In this document: piece after piece, positions 35,007-43,159 of the stretch
Layout: every line of letters begins with the position of its first letter
Position numbering within the stretch: the stretch's first letter is position 1
Assembly (NCBI RefSeq): GCF_004339245.1
Contig: NZ_SMGG01000004.1
Location: 186,001-250,000 of the forward strand
Direction of reading: 5' to 3'
Source of the DNA: Seleniivibrio woodruffii
Lineage (GTDB): Bacteria > Chrysiogenota > Deferribacteres > Deferribacterales > Geovibrionaceae
Length of the DNA stretch: 64,000 nt
Translations under genes and position numbers: made by a program
The notes under the pieces: generated by a model
The model's database searches: none
Seen by the model: the letters and a program-made list of their open reading frames with translations, nothing else
Told to the model about the DNA's origin: nothing

Positions 35007-35573
35007 TCAGATATCTTTGTCAGTCAGCACCAGTTCGGGGGCTTTCGCCTCGACGAACCTTGTTGACGGGTTAAGTTTTGTGAATTTGCCGAACCCTTTG
35101 GGATACTGCACGGCGTTTTTCACCTCGGAAAGCTCAACAATGGTCAGCGCATGGGCGGGACAGCCCTGAACGCAGGCGGGTTTTTCCCCTGAATCGATTC
35201 GCTCGACGCACATGCTGCATTTTTCAGCACGCTGAAGGACAACGTTGTCCTTTGCCGCATGGTAGGGGCAGTTTTCTATGCACTGGCGGCAGTAGATACA
35301 TTTATCGGATGAGTGAACCACTATGCCGTCCTTCTCACGCTTAACGTGTGCCTGAACAGGGCATACCTGAGCGCAGACGGGTTTTTCGCAGTGGTTGCAG
35401 GCGAGTGAATAGAAGGCACGATCCCTGTGGGGATAGTCCTTTGCCTCCAGCGGCTGAAGGTTTCTCCATGCAACGCCGACCTCCTGATGATACTGGTTTT
35501 TGCAGGACATGGCGCATGAGTAGCAGCCTATACATTTTTTGGAATTTACCATAAAGGCGAGCTGTTTTTTCAT
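35007..35573 (-). CDS. 4x[4Fe-4S] electron-transfer subunit (DmsB/PsrB type)
   Basis: 188 residues with sixteen cysteines in four groups: CIGCYSCAMSC, CNHCEKPVCAQVC, CIYCRQCIENC and CSMC...CVQGC. This is the pattern of the DmsB/PsrB/NrfC subunits that carry four 4Fe-4S clusters and wire a molybdopterin catalytic subunit to its electron donor. There is no signal peptide; such subunits are co-exported with the Tat-tagged partner. The gene is 12 bases downstream of the catalytic subunit gene. No NrfD/DmsC-type anchor follows, which is unusual. Confidence 0.92.
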   Translation of the reverse strand: MKKQLAFMVNSKKCIGCYSCAMSCKNQYHQEVGVAWRNLQPLEAKDYPHRDRAFYSLACNHCEKPVCAQVCPVQAHVKREKDGIVVHSSDKCIYCRQCIENCPYHAAKDNVVLQRAEKCSMCVERIDSGEKPACVQGCPAHALTIVELSEVKNAVQYPKGFGKFTKLNPSTRFVEAKAPELVLTDKDI

Positions 35574-35585
35574 TTTGTCCCCCTG

Positions 35586-37850
35586 TTATATCTTCATTAT
35601 GTCGCCGAACTGGTCGTGGATAGCCACGCCGGGGGCACCTGTTTTGAATGTTCCCATGTCGCTGGATGTGTCGTCCACCAGTTCCTGAACGTTGAAGCTG
35701 CTGTCTTTGTACCATGCCTCATACATAAGAAGCACGTCTGCGGCTATGTTGTCCGTTGTTCTGGCCTTGACCTTAACCTCGCCCGTTTTGTTGAACACTC
35801 TGACCATGTCGCCGTCCTTTATGCCCTTTGCCTTGGCAGAGGCGGGGTTGATGTAGACAAGCGGTTCCTTGTTGAACTCCTGCATGTAGTCAAGGTTATT
35901 GAACTGCGAGTGCAGGGCAAACTGGGTGTGGGGCGTAAGGATGCGGAACTTGTTATATGGCTTTCTTCCCTCTTTATATTCGGGTAGAGCCGTGTGTCCG
36001 TATTCTTTGGCAAGATCGGACTTAAATTCGTATTTACCGGAGGGTGTTGCGAATTTTTTGTCGCTCCATGATGCGGAAGAGGACAGAATGGCTTTTTTAG
36101 GGCCGTTTTTCAGCTCTTCCCAGCTTGATATGCCGAAGAATTTGTATATTCCGTCGTTGAACTCCTTCTCCATCCAGACCTTTGTATCGGTTATCTGGGG
36201 GAAGGTGCAGGAGCCCTGAACCTTCGAGTTCATTTTCGCTGAGAGCAAGGCGGCAATTTCGAGGTCGGACTTTGCCTCATACTGGTTCGGGATGGCCTTT
36301 TCGTTTATGCTGAGCCAGTAGTGCCAGTAGGATACGTTGACGGTGTATTCCTCAAAAAGGGTTGTGCAGGGGAGCACTATGTCGGAGTTCTGTACTGTTT
36401 CGTTGAAGAACTGGTCGACAGTTACCACCATTTCAAGCTTGTCGAACGCTTTTTTCATCTTGTTGCGGTCGAAATCCTGCGCAAAGGGGTTTTTGCAGGC
36501 AACCCACAGCAGACGGATGGGAGGCTCGTTAGTCGTGAGGATGGATTCCGCTATCTTGTTGATGTTTATTGTTCTGTCGGAGTATGAAGTCGCTTCGCCT
36601 TCCGCATTGGCAAACTCACTCTTTATCTTGTCCTTGCCGGTGTAGCCTTTTGAGCCTGCGGGCTGTTTCTGAACCATGGCGTTGTAGTTGAAACCCCATG
36701 TGGCAAGATGGCCGTATCTTGCTCCGCCGCCCTCTTTGCCGATGTTTCCTGTGAGAGCCGCAAGTGCGTCGATGGCACGGACGGATGCTCCGCCGTTTGT
36801 GTGCCTCTGCATTCCGTAGCCAATCCAGATCGTTGCGGGGTCTGCCTTTGCGTATTGCTCGGCAACTGTGCGGATGACCTTTTCGCTGACTCCGGAAACT
36901 TTTGCCGCCCACTTAACCGTGACGTTTTTGTCCAGATAAGCCTTGAACTCCTCATATCCTTTTGTGTTGTCTGCGAGGAATTTTTTATCCACCAGACCTT
37001 TTTCAACTATATGCTTCGCCATGCCCAGAGCCAGTGCGCCGTCCTGTCCGGTTTTAACACGGATGTATGTGTCGGCTTTCGCCGCTGTCTGGGTGAGGAC
37101 AGGGTCGATTACGATGAGCTTTGCGCCGTTCTCCTGAGCTTTGTAGATAAACTTCATGGAGTGGACGGAGTTCCATGCGGGGTTTGCGCCCCACACGATG
37201 ATATATTTCGCCTTCACCATGTCTTCGGGGTCGTTGCACCACATGTTGCCCATGTCAAAGTTCTGAGCGTCGATTCCCGCAGGCCAGCAGGGCGTGCCCA
37301 CGAAACGGGTGGTGTAGCCCAGTGAGGAGAACATACCCTCAACTCCGTAGTGGGTTATGCCGAAGTTGCCGGAATATTTATCCAGAGCCATTCCCAGAAG
37401 GGAACCGTCTTTTTTCTGTATCTCAAGTATCTTGTCTGAAATTATGTTCAGTGCTTCGTCCCAGCTTATTCTGCGCCAGTTGCCGCTTCCCCGCTTATCC
37501 TGAATCATGGGATATTTTATCCGGTCGGGGCTGTAGACCCTTCTGGGATAAGAAAAACCTTTAACGCAGAGTGCGCCGTCGGTGAAGGTTGATTCCTTCG
37601 CACCTTCAACAAACTCTATTGCGCCGTCTTTAACGTAGGTTTTGATACTGCATGTGTCATAGCAGTTTCTGGGGCAGGCGTTGCGGAATGTTTTAAGCCC
37701 GCTCTGAAACTTTGTGCGTTCCCATGCCTCGGCTTTGAAAAGCCCTGCGGGAATGGATGCCAGTGCGCCCGCCGCAGCCAGACCTTTCAGTATGTTTCGT
37801 CTGGAAACGGGGCATATTTCCGCAATGTTCTTTTTGCGTTTGCCTTCCAT
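35586..37850 (-). CDS. Tat-exported molybdopterin oxidoreductase, DMSO-reductase family catalytic subunit
   Basis: 754 residues. Twin-arginine signal SRRNILKGLAAAGALA near residues 16-31 sends it folded to the periplasm. An N-terminal 4Fe-4S site is formed by C59, C63, C67 and C95. The Mo region reads VGTPCWPAG, with C188 aligning to the Mo ligand of DmsA-type enzymes by my reading. Cofactor-binding blocks IVWGANPAWN and VIDPVLTQTAAKAD follow, and the C-terminal MopB domain (VYINPASAKAKGIKDGDMVRVFN, shown in part) closes it. The substrate cannot be read from sequence: DMSO, N-oxide, sulfur or selenium oxyanions are all possible. The gene follows a TorD chaperone gene. Confidence 0.9.
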   Translation of the reverse strand: MEGKRKKNIAEICPVSRRNILKGLAAAGALASIPAGLFKAEAWERTKFQSGLKTFRNACPRNCYDTCSIKTYVKDGAIEFVEGAKESTFTDGALCVKGFSYPRRVYSPDRIKYPMIQDKRGSGNWRRISWDEALNIISDKILEIQKKDGSLLGMALDKYSGNFGITHYGVEGMFSSLGYTTRFVGTPCWPAGIDAQNFDMGNMWCNDPEDMVKAKYIIVWGANPAWNSVHSMKFIYKAQENGAKLIVIDPVLTQTAAKADTYIRVKTGQDGALALGMAKHIVEKGLVDKKFLADNTKGYEEFKAYLDKNVTVKWAAKVSGVSEKVIRTVAEQYAKADPATIWIGYGMQRHTNGGASVRAIDALAALTGNIGKEGGGARYGHLATWGFNYNAMVQKQPAGSKGYTGKDKIKSEFANAEGEATSYSDRTININKIAESILTTNEPPIRLLWVACKNPFAQDFDRNKMKKAFDKLEMVVTVDQFFNETVQNSDIVLPCTTLFEEYTVNVSYWHYWLSINEKAIPNQYEAKSDLEIAALLSAKMNSKVQGSCTFPQITDTKVWMEKEFNDGIYKFFGISSWEELKNGPKKAILSSSASWSDKKFATPSGKYEFKSDLAKEYGHTALPEYKEGRKPYNKFRILTPHTQFALHSQFNNLDYMQEFNKEPLVYINPASAKAKGIKDGDMVRVFNKTGEVKVKARTTDNIAADVLLMYEAWYKDSSFNVQELVDDTSSDMGTFKTGAPGVAIHDQFGDIMKI

Positions 37851-37855
37851 AAAAA

Positions 37856-38410
37856 TTATACCTCCTGAGCAATCAGCTCATTCACGGCGGATTTTACCCA
37901 CCGCTTTAAAATAAAAAGCATATACTCCACCGCCGGTGTCTTCTCCTGTCTGTCAGTTTTTTCTAAGAACAGGTGAATCCATTCGTTCAGGTGGTTGCGG
38001 ACAAAATAGCCGTAAACCGATACGGCTTCGTCCGTTACACGGGAAATAAGGATGAGATAGCGGCATGCGTCAAGCTCCATTGGGAGGCTGTCTTCGGGGA
38101 TGGATGTATCCTCCGGCAGTTCCAGCCCTATCAGCTGATAGATATCCCTGACGCATTTTGTGGTCTGACCGTTATAGGCGCCGTCCTCCTCCAGATAGAA
38201 GGATGCGACAATGGGGGCAAGGGGCGATGCGGGGCCTACGAACAGCCTGTTGAAGCAATACTGCTCCTCTGCCCAGTCTGTTTCGGCCGTTGTGTCGCCG
38301 TTCAGCGAGCATAATTGTTCATATGCCCTCTGCATTCTGTCCTGCGTTCCGAAATAAAAGAAGTCACGCAGGTACTCAAGCACTTTCGGGGTATTCTCTG
38401 CGTTATACAT
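37856..38410 (-). CDS. TorD/DmsD-family chaperone
   Basis: 184 residues, all-helical. Features of the TorD family: FNRLFVGPASPLAPIVASFYLEED (matching the Y-x-R-L-F-x-G-P.. block), the E-L-P-x-D segment, and a C-terminal helix with NHLNEWIHLFLEK (matching D-H-x-x-x-x-L). These chaperones bind the Tat signal of the molybdoenzyme and hold it for cofactor insertion before export. It is the first gene of a leftward operon with the catalytic subunit 5 bases downstream, which strongly supports a dedicated chaperone role. Confidence 0.88.
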   Translation of the reverse strand: MYNAENTPKVLEYLRDFFYFGTQDRMQRAYEQLCSLNGDTTAETDWAEEQYCFNRLFVGPASPLAPIVASFYLEEDGAYNGQTTKCVRDIYQLIGLELPEDTSIPEDSLPMELDACRYLILISRVTDEAVSVYGYFVRNHLNEWIHLFLEKTDRQEKTPAVEYMLFILKRWVKSAVNELIAQEV

Positions 38411-38437
38411 TGAAGCCTCTTGTCATGTTTGTGCGTT

Positions 38438-38509
38438 ATTATAGGCAGGTATGGATAGGGTAGTGAATGTGAGGTAACGGGTAATTTTCGGGTACTTTTT
38501 TATACCCGA
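38438..38509 (-). promoter_or_regulatory. Candidate promoter and regulator sites upstream of the torD operon
   Basis: On the minus strand a perfect TATAAT lies at 38443-38438 with a poor -35. Further upstream are three copies of TACCCG(A/T): minus strand at 38483-38477 and 38494-38488, plus strand at 38503-38509. The last two form an inverted repeat (CGGGTA...TACCCG). Such heptamers resemble the NarL-type TACYYMT pattern with one mismatch. A LuxR/NarL-type regulator gene ends about 95 bases upstream. Confidence 0.45.
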
Positions 38510-38514
38510 TAAGA

Positions 38515-38596
38515 GAGTCATTCTGAGCCTGTAGGGCGAAGAATCTCCTAAGAATGAGACTCTTCGTTCAGCCTTTGGCTGATACTCAGAGTGACG
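38515..38596. repeat. Dispersed intergenic repeat copy
   Basis: AGTCATTCTGAGCCTGTAGG, CGAAGAATCTCC, GAGACTCTTCGTTCAGCC and TCAGAGTGACGG belong to the same repeat family as the copies near 23640 and 27877. It lies between the PAS-LuxR gene and the torD operon. Confidence 0.6.
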
Positions 38597-38603
38597 GCAG
38601 GGG

Positions 38604-40253
38604 TCAGGTGTTGGTGAGGAAAGAGAAAAGATTCAGATCTTTGCCGCTCAGCCCCAGTTTTTTGCGTATGTTCTTGCGGTGGGTCTGGACTGTTTCGAAA
38701 GATATGTTCATCATGTCGCCTATCTCCTTGCTGCTGTGGCCGGACTGGATAAGCTGGCATACCTGAATTTCGGATTTGCTGAGTTTCATGAGGCTTGCAC
38801 TGTTTGCAGCGTCTATCCCCGTCAGGGACGAGAGCTGTTCCTTCAGCATATTTGCGTACATCTTGCGTATCTCTATGTTGTCTTCGGCGGTTATCTTCTG
38901 GAGTGAGGGCATTATCTGGGTGGTGACACGCTGTGCGATGCTCCTTTCCATCTCCTCTTTCTCCTTGCCGATTGTCTTCATCACATTGCGCAGGGTAACG
39001 TTCATTTCCTCCGCCAGAGCCTTTTCCTTGAGAATGTTCTCCTCCATCTGCTTCTGATGGGTTATGTCCCTCACTATAAGATGCAGATACGGCTCATCGC
39101 CCAAAGTCAGCCTGCTGATGGTTATGCTGGCGGGGAATGTGCTGTTCTGGGTGGTCATGCAGAAGGTCTCAATTGTTCCCGTCTCGTGGTCTGCGAAACT
39201 GTGCTTGATGGCTCTCAGTCCTTCAGGGTGAAATACCTTCGAACAGTTTATGCCGGAAAGGCCTATGGATCCGAATCCGAACATCTCGTCCGCCCGCTCG
39301 TTGGACTGGGTCACGGAGAGGTTGCGGTCGGCAAGGATTATGCCTTCGCCCGCACTGCTGAAAAGTGAGCGGAAAAGGTTCTCGGACTTTGCCAGTGCCG
39401 CTGTGCGTTCACCGACCAGCTGTTCCAGCTTTGCCCGCTGTTCGACAATGCAGGTTATGTCGTTCATGATTATCACATATCCGGCTGATGCCAGAGAGAC
39501 TTTTTTCAGCGGCACAATGCCGATGGTCACTATTGAAGAGAGGTTCGGCAGGCGCAGTTCGTTCTGGCTGTGGGCGGGATACCTTTCTAAAAGCTCCTCC
39601 ATCGGCATGGGCTGAATCCCAAGAGTCGGCCAGACGGCGGAATTTATGGCATTTTTTCCGAATCGTTCCTCTGCGGACTGGTTCATCTCCAGAATCTGCC
39701 CTTCGGAATCGGTAACCAGAACCATGTCGGAGGTGGCCTGAAAGATGTTTTCATATTTGTTTTTCGCCAGCGTCAGGATACGGTCGGTCTTTTCCAGCAT
39801 CTTCACTTTTTCATCTCTGGACTGGCTGTCCCATTTTGCAATGGTTATGGATTCGATGCTGTCGAGGAGCCTGCGGAAATCTATGTAGAGTTTCAGTTTT
39901 TCATCAGAGGGAAGAGGGGATGTGAGGATTATGTCATCCAGAGAGTGTATCAGTGTCTTGAAACAGCCGAAGAACATTTCGGCGGTGATGCCTCTGGCCT
40001 TGTGGCGCTCGGCCATCATTATGAGGCTGTCTGCCATGTCCCTGCTGTTTTTCATGATATATGAGAAGTCCACGGGTTTTCCTTCCGCCAGATGCTTCTT
40101 CATGGGGTCGATAACGCCGTGCAGACTGCGTATGCAGTCGTCTCTTTTCGCTGTTGTGTGTTCAAGGTAGCCTGCGGCCTCCATGTGGCGTGTCCAGCCG
40201 CTCAGGAAGGCCTCCATCTCCCGGATAAAACCGTCTAATAAATCTGTCAGCAT
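38604..40253 (-). CDS. PAS-domain regulator with LuxR-type DNA-binding domain
   Basis: 549 residues from the ATG at 40253, chosen because AGAGGA stands 5-6 bases upstream. Residues 1-170 are helical, then a PAS domain (about 175-275, MVLVTDSEGQILEMNQSAEERFG), a coiled coil, a second PAS (about 295-400, GIILADRNLSVTQSNERADEMFG), another coiled coil, and a C-terminal LuxR/NarL helix-turn-helix (LSKSEIQVCQLIQSGHSSKEIG ... FETVQTHRKNIRKKLGL, shown in part). There is no receiver domain or membrane segment, so it is a one-component cytosolic sensor. It lies directly upstream of the torD operon and is a good candidate regulator of it. Confidence 0.85.
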   Translation of the reverse strand: MLTDLLDGFIREMEAFLSGWTRHMEAAGYLEHTTAKRDDCIRSLHGVIDPMKKHLAEGKPVDFSYIMKNSRDMADSLIMMAERHKARGITAEMFFGCFKTLIHSLDDIILTSPLPSDEKLKLYIDFRRLLDSIESITIAKWDSQSRDEKVKMLEKTDRILTLAKNKYENIFQATSDMVLVTDSEGQILEMNQSAEERFGKNAINSAVWPTLGIQPMPMEELLERYPAHSQNELRLPNLSSIVTIGIVPLKKVSLASAGYVIIMNDITCIVEQRAKLEQLVGERTAALAKSENLFRSLFSSAGEGIILADRNLSVTQSNERADEMFGFGSIGLSGINCSKVFHPEGLRAIKHSFADHETGTIETFCMTTQNSTFPASITISRLTLGDEPYLHLIVRDITHQKQMEENILKEKALAEEMNVTLRNVMKTIGKEKEEMERSIAQRVTTQIMPSLQKITAEDNIEIRKMYANMLKEQLSSLTGIDAANSASLMKLSKSEIQVCQLIQSGHSSKEIGDMMNISFETVQTHRKNIRKKLGLSGKDLNLFSFLTNT

Positions 40254-40328
40254 CGTTTCCTCTGAATTTATAATAGCATAACACCGATCCGGCAATTATC
40301 AACATTAAAAGGATTTTATCTTATACCG

Positions 40329-40356
40329 TTGACACTTGCATGAATTCGGATATTCT
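40329..40356 (+). promoter_or_regulatory. Promoter of the MFS gene, possibly giving a leaderless mRNA
   Basis: TTGACA at 40329-40334, a 16-base spacer and TATTCT at 40351-40356. The expected transcription start falls at about 40363, the A of the ATG. No Shine-Dalgarno sequence precedes that ATG. Confidence 0.5.
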
Positions 40357-40362
40357 ATTGTC

Positions 40363-41514
40363 ATGAATGAATTTAAACTCACATCAAAAAACTTTGTTCT
40401 TATATGCATCTCAGGATTTATGTATTTCGGCAGTTTCTATTTTCTTCTGCCCACAATTCCCCAGTATGTTGTCCAGATAGGCGGAAACGCCGGACAGATC
40501 GGCATAGTTATCGGTTTTTTTACACTGACATCGGTTATACTTCGCCCGTATTTCGGCCGACTTGCGGATGACTACGGACGGAAAAAGCTCGCAATGCTCG
40601 GTGCGGGACTTTTCTCGCTCCTTTTCGTTTTTTATAGCCAAGCCCAGAGCGTTATGCCGCTTTACGGCCTCAGACTTCTCCATGGTGTCGCCCACGGATG
40701 CTATCTGGCGGCGGCAATGGCCTACGTTGCCGATCTTGCCCCTGCCGACCGCAGAGGTGAGGTCATGGGTGTTTACGGTGTTGCGAACGTCTTCGCCATG
40801 GCACTCTTTCCCGCATGGGGCAGCCATATAATCTCGACCACACACGATTTTAACCGCCTGTTCACCCTGTCGGCCGTGACAGCTCTTCTGGCGTTTCTTG
40901 CGCTGGTGCTCATAGATGAGCAGAAGCCGGATCTTCACGGCGGCAAAAAAGCCGGAATTTTTGAGGCGGGTTTCAAGCCTCCCGTTTTGGCGGCGTCCAT
41001 CACATTTTTCAGTGCCGCAACAGTATACGGAACAGTGGTGACCTTTCTGCCCGTTTATGCACCCCAGAGGGGCATAACGGATATCGGGATGTTCTTTACC
41101 GTTTATGCAATTTTTACCCTTGTCAGCCGGATAACGGCGGGCAAGCTGTCTGACAAATACGGCCGCCGCAAAGTGGTGATACCCTTCCTTGTTATCCTCG
41201 CTGTGGCGACCTTATGTCTGCCTCTGCTCTCTGATGTGTATATGCTGGGGTTCATCGGCGGTCTGTTCGGACTCGGTTTCGGCGCATTCATGCCTGCGCT
41301 CACAGCCTATGTTGTGGATAAAACTGAACCCCGTGAAAGGGCTGGTGCCCTTGCGTTCTTCTCCTCTTTTATGGATGTGGGGATAACCACCGGAGCGATT
41401 GTTCTGGGTGTTATCAGCGGGTTCATCGGTTTTCAGGCAATGTATGTTCTGGCGGGAATAATTCTCTGCTGCGGAATAGTGTTTTTTGCGGTCTACACAC
41501 GGAAACAGGATTAG
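40363..41514 (+). CDS. Major facilitator superfamily transporter
   Basis: 383 residues from ATG 40363; an upstream in-frame TTG would place the promoter inside the gene. Twelve hydrophobic segments are visible. The MFS signature between helices 2 and 3 is RPYFGRLADDYGRKKLA, echoed in the second half by AGKLSDKYGRRKVV. The GVAHGCYLAAAMAYVADLAP helix is typical of the drug/sugar-phosphate branches. The substrate is unknown. It is followed by a methyltransferase gene whose start lies 17 bases after the MFS stop; the pair may be one operon. Confidence 0.9.
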   Translation: MNEFKLTSKNFVLICISGFMYFGSFYFLLPTIPQYVVQIGGNAGQIGIVIGFFTLTSVILRPYFGRLADDYGRKKLAMLGAGLFSLLFVFYSQAQSVMPLYGLRLLHGVAHGCYLAAAMAYVADLAPADRRGEVMGVYGVANVFAMALFPAWGSHIISTTHDFNRLFTLSAVTALLAFLALVLIDEQKPDLHGGKKAGIFEAGFKPPVLAASITFFSAATVYGTVVTFLPVYAPQRGITDIGMFFTVYAIFTLVSRITAGKLSDKYGRRKVVIPFLVILAVATLCLPLLSDVYMLGFIGGLFGLGFGAFMPALTAYVVDKTEPRERAGALAFFSSFMDVGITTGAIVLGVISGFIGFQAMYVLAGIILCCGIVFFAVYTRKQD

Positions 41515-41530
41515 TCTGAGGAGGGCTTCC

Positions 41531-42301
41531 ATGGCAAAAGGCACAGGCAGAGACCATGAATTTATGCTGGAGAGATGGAAGAAAAAAGCGGCGGGATATC
41601 CCCGATATAAGAATAGCGAAGATGTTATAGAGGCTCAGATATACCGCTCCATAAACAGTGCCGGAGTGGATTTCAGAGGCAGGTCTGTTCTGGATGTCGG
41701 ATGCGGAACCGGAGTGTATACCATCCGCATTGCGAAAGATGCGGCAAAGGTCACCGGAATCGACATTTCAAAAGAGATGCTTGATATTCTGCAAGAGGAC
41801 GCCGCAGATAACGGCTGCGAAAACATTGAGACCATCATCAGCCCCTGGGATACGTTCCCGCTGGATGGCAGGAGATGGGACATCACGGTATCGACCATGA
41901 CCCCCGCCGTTCAGACATTCGAGGATTATGAAAAGGTTTATGAGAGTGCGTCCGAAGCGGTGGTCTATCTGGGCTGGGGCGGAAAGCGGGATGTTGAACC
42001 TGTTAAATATATTGCACAAAAGAGTCAGATTAAGCCCGTACTGTTCAATAACTCACTTAATATGAAGAAGTGGCTGGACGGAAAGGGTTTCAGATATTAC
42101 TCGGAAATATATGACGAGGAACGATATAAGCATATGAGTTTTGAAGAGGCCGTAAGCTACTGCTTTGAAGAGCTTGAGACCAACGAGGTTTTCGCTCTGA
42201 GGGGCGATATTGAGCGGGAGCTTCAGCGGTTCGTTCAGGAGGACAGAAGCGTAAAATTCAAAATTGACGTCCGTCTTGAGCTTATAGTCTATAAAAAATA
42301 A
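41531..42301 (+). CDS. Class I SAM-dependent methyltransferase
   Basis: 256 residues from the ATG at 41531, which has a GAGGAGGG site; an earlier in-frame start overlaps the MFS gene and is less likely. Motif I is VLDVGCGTGVYTIRIA, with GIDISKEMLDIL as the acidic end of strand 2 and WDITVSTMTPAV near motif II. The C-terminal half (GFRYYSEIYDEERYKH...) has no strong family signature. The substrate is unknown. It may be a small-molecule or tRNA-type methyltransferase. It converges on the next gene, leaving one base between the stop codons. Confidence 0.85.
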   Translation: MAKGTGRDHEFMLERWKKKAAGYPRYKNSEDVIEAQIYRSINSAGVDFRGRSVLDVGCGTGVYTIRIAKDAAKVTGIDISKEMLDILQEDAADNGCENIETIISPWDTFPLDGRRWDITVSTMTPAVQTFEDYEKVYESASEAVVYLGWGGKRDVEPVKYIAQKSQIKPVLFNNSLNMKKWLDGKGFRYYSEIYDEERYKHMSFEEAVSYCFEELETNEVFALRGDIERELQRFVQEDRSVKFKIDVRLELIVYKK

Positions 42302-42302
42302 C

Positions 42303-43061
42303 TTATGACAGATATAAAGGCGAGGGTTCGTCCAACTGAACCCAACCCCTGTCGCATCGGTAATAAATCGGTTCGCTGGTATAGCGTATATCCTGCGGAA
42401 CCGGAAAATTATTGTCCGAGCTGAAAAGGATGCTGAGGGCTGAATCTTTAACCATGAAAGACCCCTGAATTATTGTCAGCCTGCCGAACCCGCTGACGCT
42501 GTAGAACGACAGCTCGTTTCTAAGCCTATATAGCTGTGTGCCGCTTTTGTCGCTGTCTTCAATATAGAATCCGTGCCTGCCGGGCACAGGCGGATAATAG
42601 ATGCAGGTGTTTCTGCCGAAACCCTGTGAAGAGGCGGTGATAGCCTCACCGTTGTAGTAATACCAGTTTTGCGGATCATAATAGTCACTTATCCTCTGCT
42701 TCCACTCCGGATTCCCCTTCCGAAGGTTGTTCACCGCCGAATTCAGCTGTTCAAGAAGACTGTTCGCCGCCTCTATCAGATATCCGGGAGGTTTTCCGGC
42801 GAAATATCCCTCGCCGATCTTTTCGACTATGGCGTACACCTTGTCACTGTTTACATTGTTGGATAGGGCAGACCAGAGCCTGTGAAGTTCGTGGGTCAGA
42901 CGGCCGTTCAGGCTGTGGCAGACGATTTTCTGGATGGAGTTAAAACTCAGGCAATGGCAGATATGCTCATCGGGAACACCGCTCAGACGCTTTTTGACCT
43001 CCTTTGTGAAAGGCGGCCTGATTTCATTGAAAAGGTAGTTTTTGTTTTTGAAATATATCAT
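42303..43061 (-). CDS. Protein of unknown function (possible two-domain cytosolic protein)
   Basis: 252 residues from the ATG at 43061, which has GGGGG six bases upstream; an ATG at 43079 would add six residues. The N-terminal half is helical (LSFNSIQKIVCHSLNGRLTHEL ... SLLEQLNSAVNNLR, shown in part). The C-terminal half is rich in Tyr, Gly and Ser with beta-type spacing (YYYNGEAITASSQGFG, FYIEDSDKSGTQLYRLRN, SFYSVSGFGRLTIIQG). It has no signal peptide or membrane segment and no family that I know. Confidence 0.6.
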   Translation of the reverse strand: MIYFKNKNYLFNEIRPPFTKEVKKRLSGVPDEHICHCLSFNSIQKIVCHSLNGRLTHELHRLWSALSNNVNSDKVYAIVEKIGEGYFAGKPPGYLIEAANSLLEQLNSAVNNLRKGNPEWKQRISDYYDPQNWYYYNGEAITASSQGFGRNTCIYYPPVPGRHGFYIEDSDKSGTQLYRLRNELSFYSVSGFGRLTIIQGSFMVKDSALSILFSSDNNFPVPQDIRYTSEPIYYRCDRGWVQLDEPSPLYLS

Positions 43062-43159
43062 CAAATACCCCCAATGCATTTACTAAATATTAGTCAAGTG
43101 TGGAGATATTTTCAATAAGTAAATTTTTTCCCGATTGTTTGCAAAGGGTTACTGGGAGG

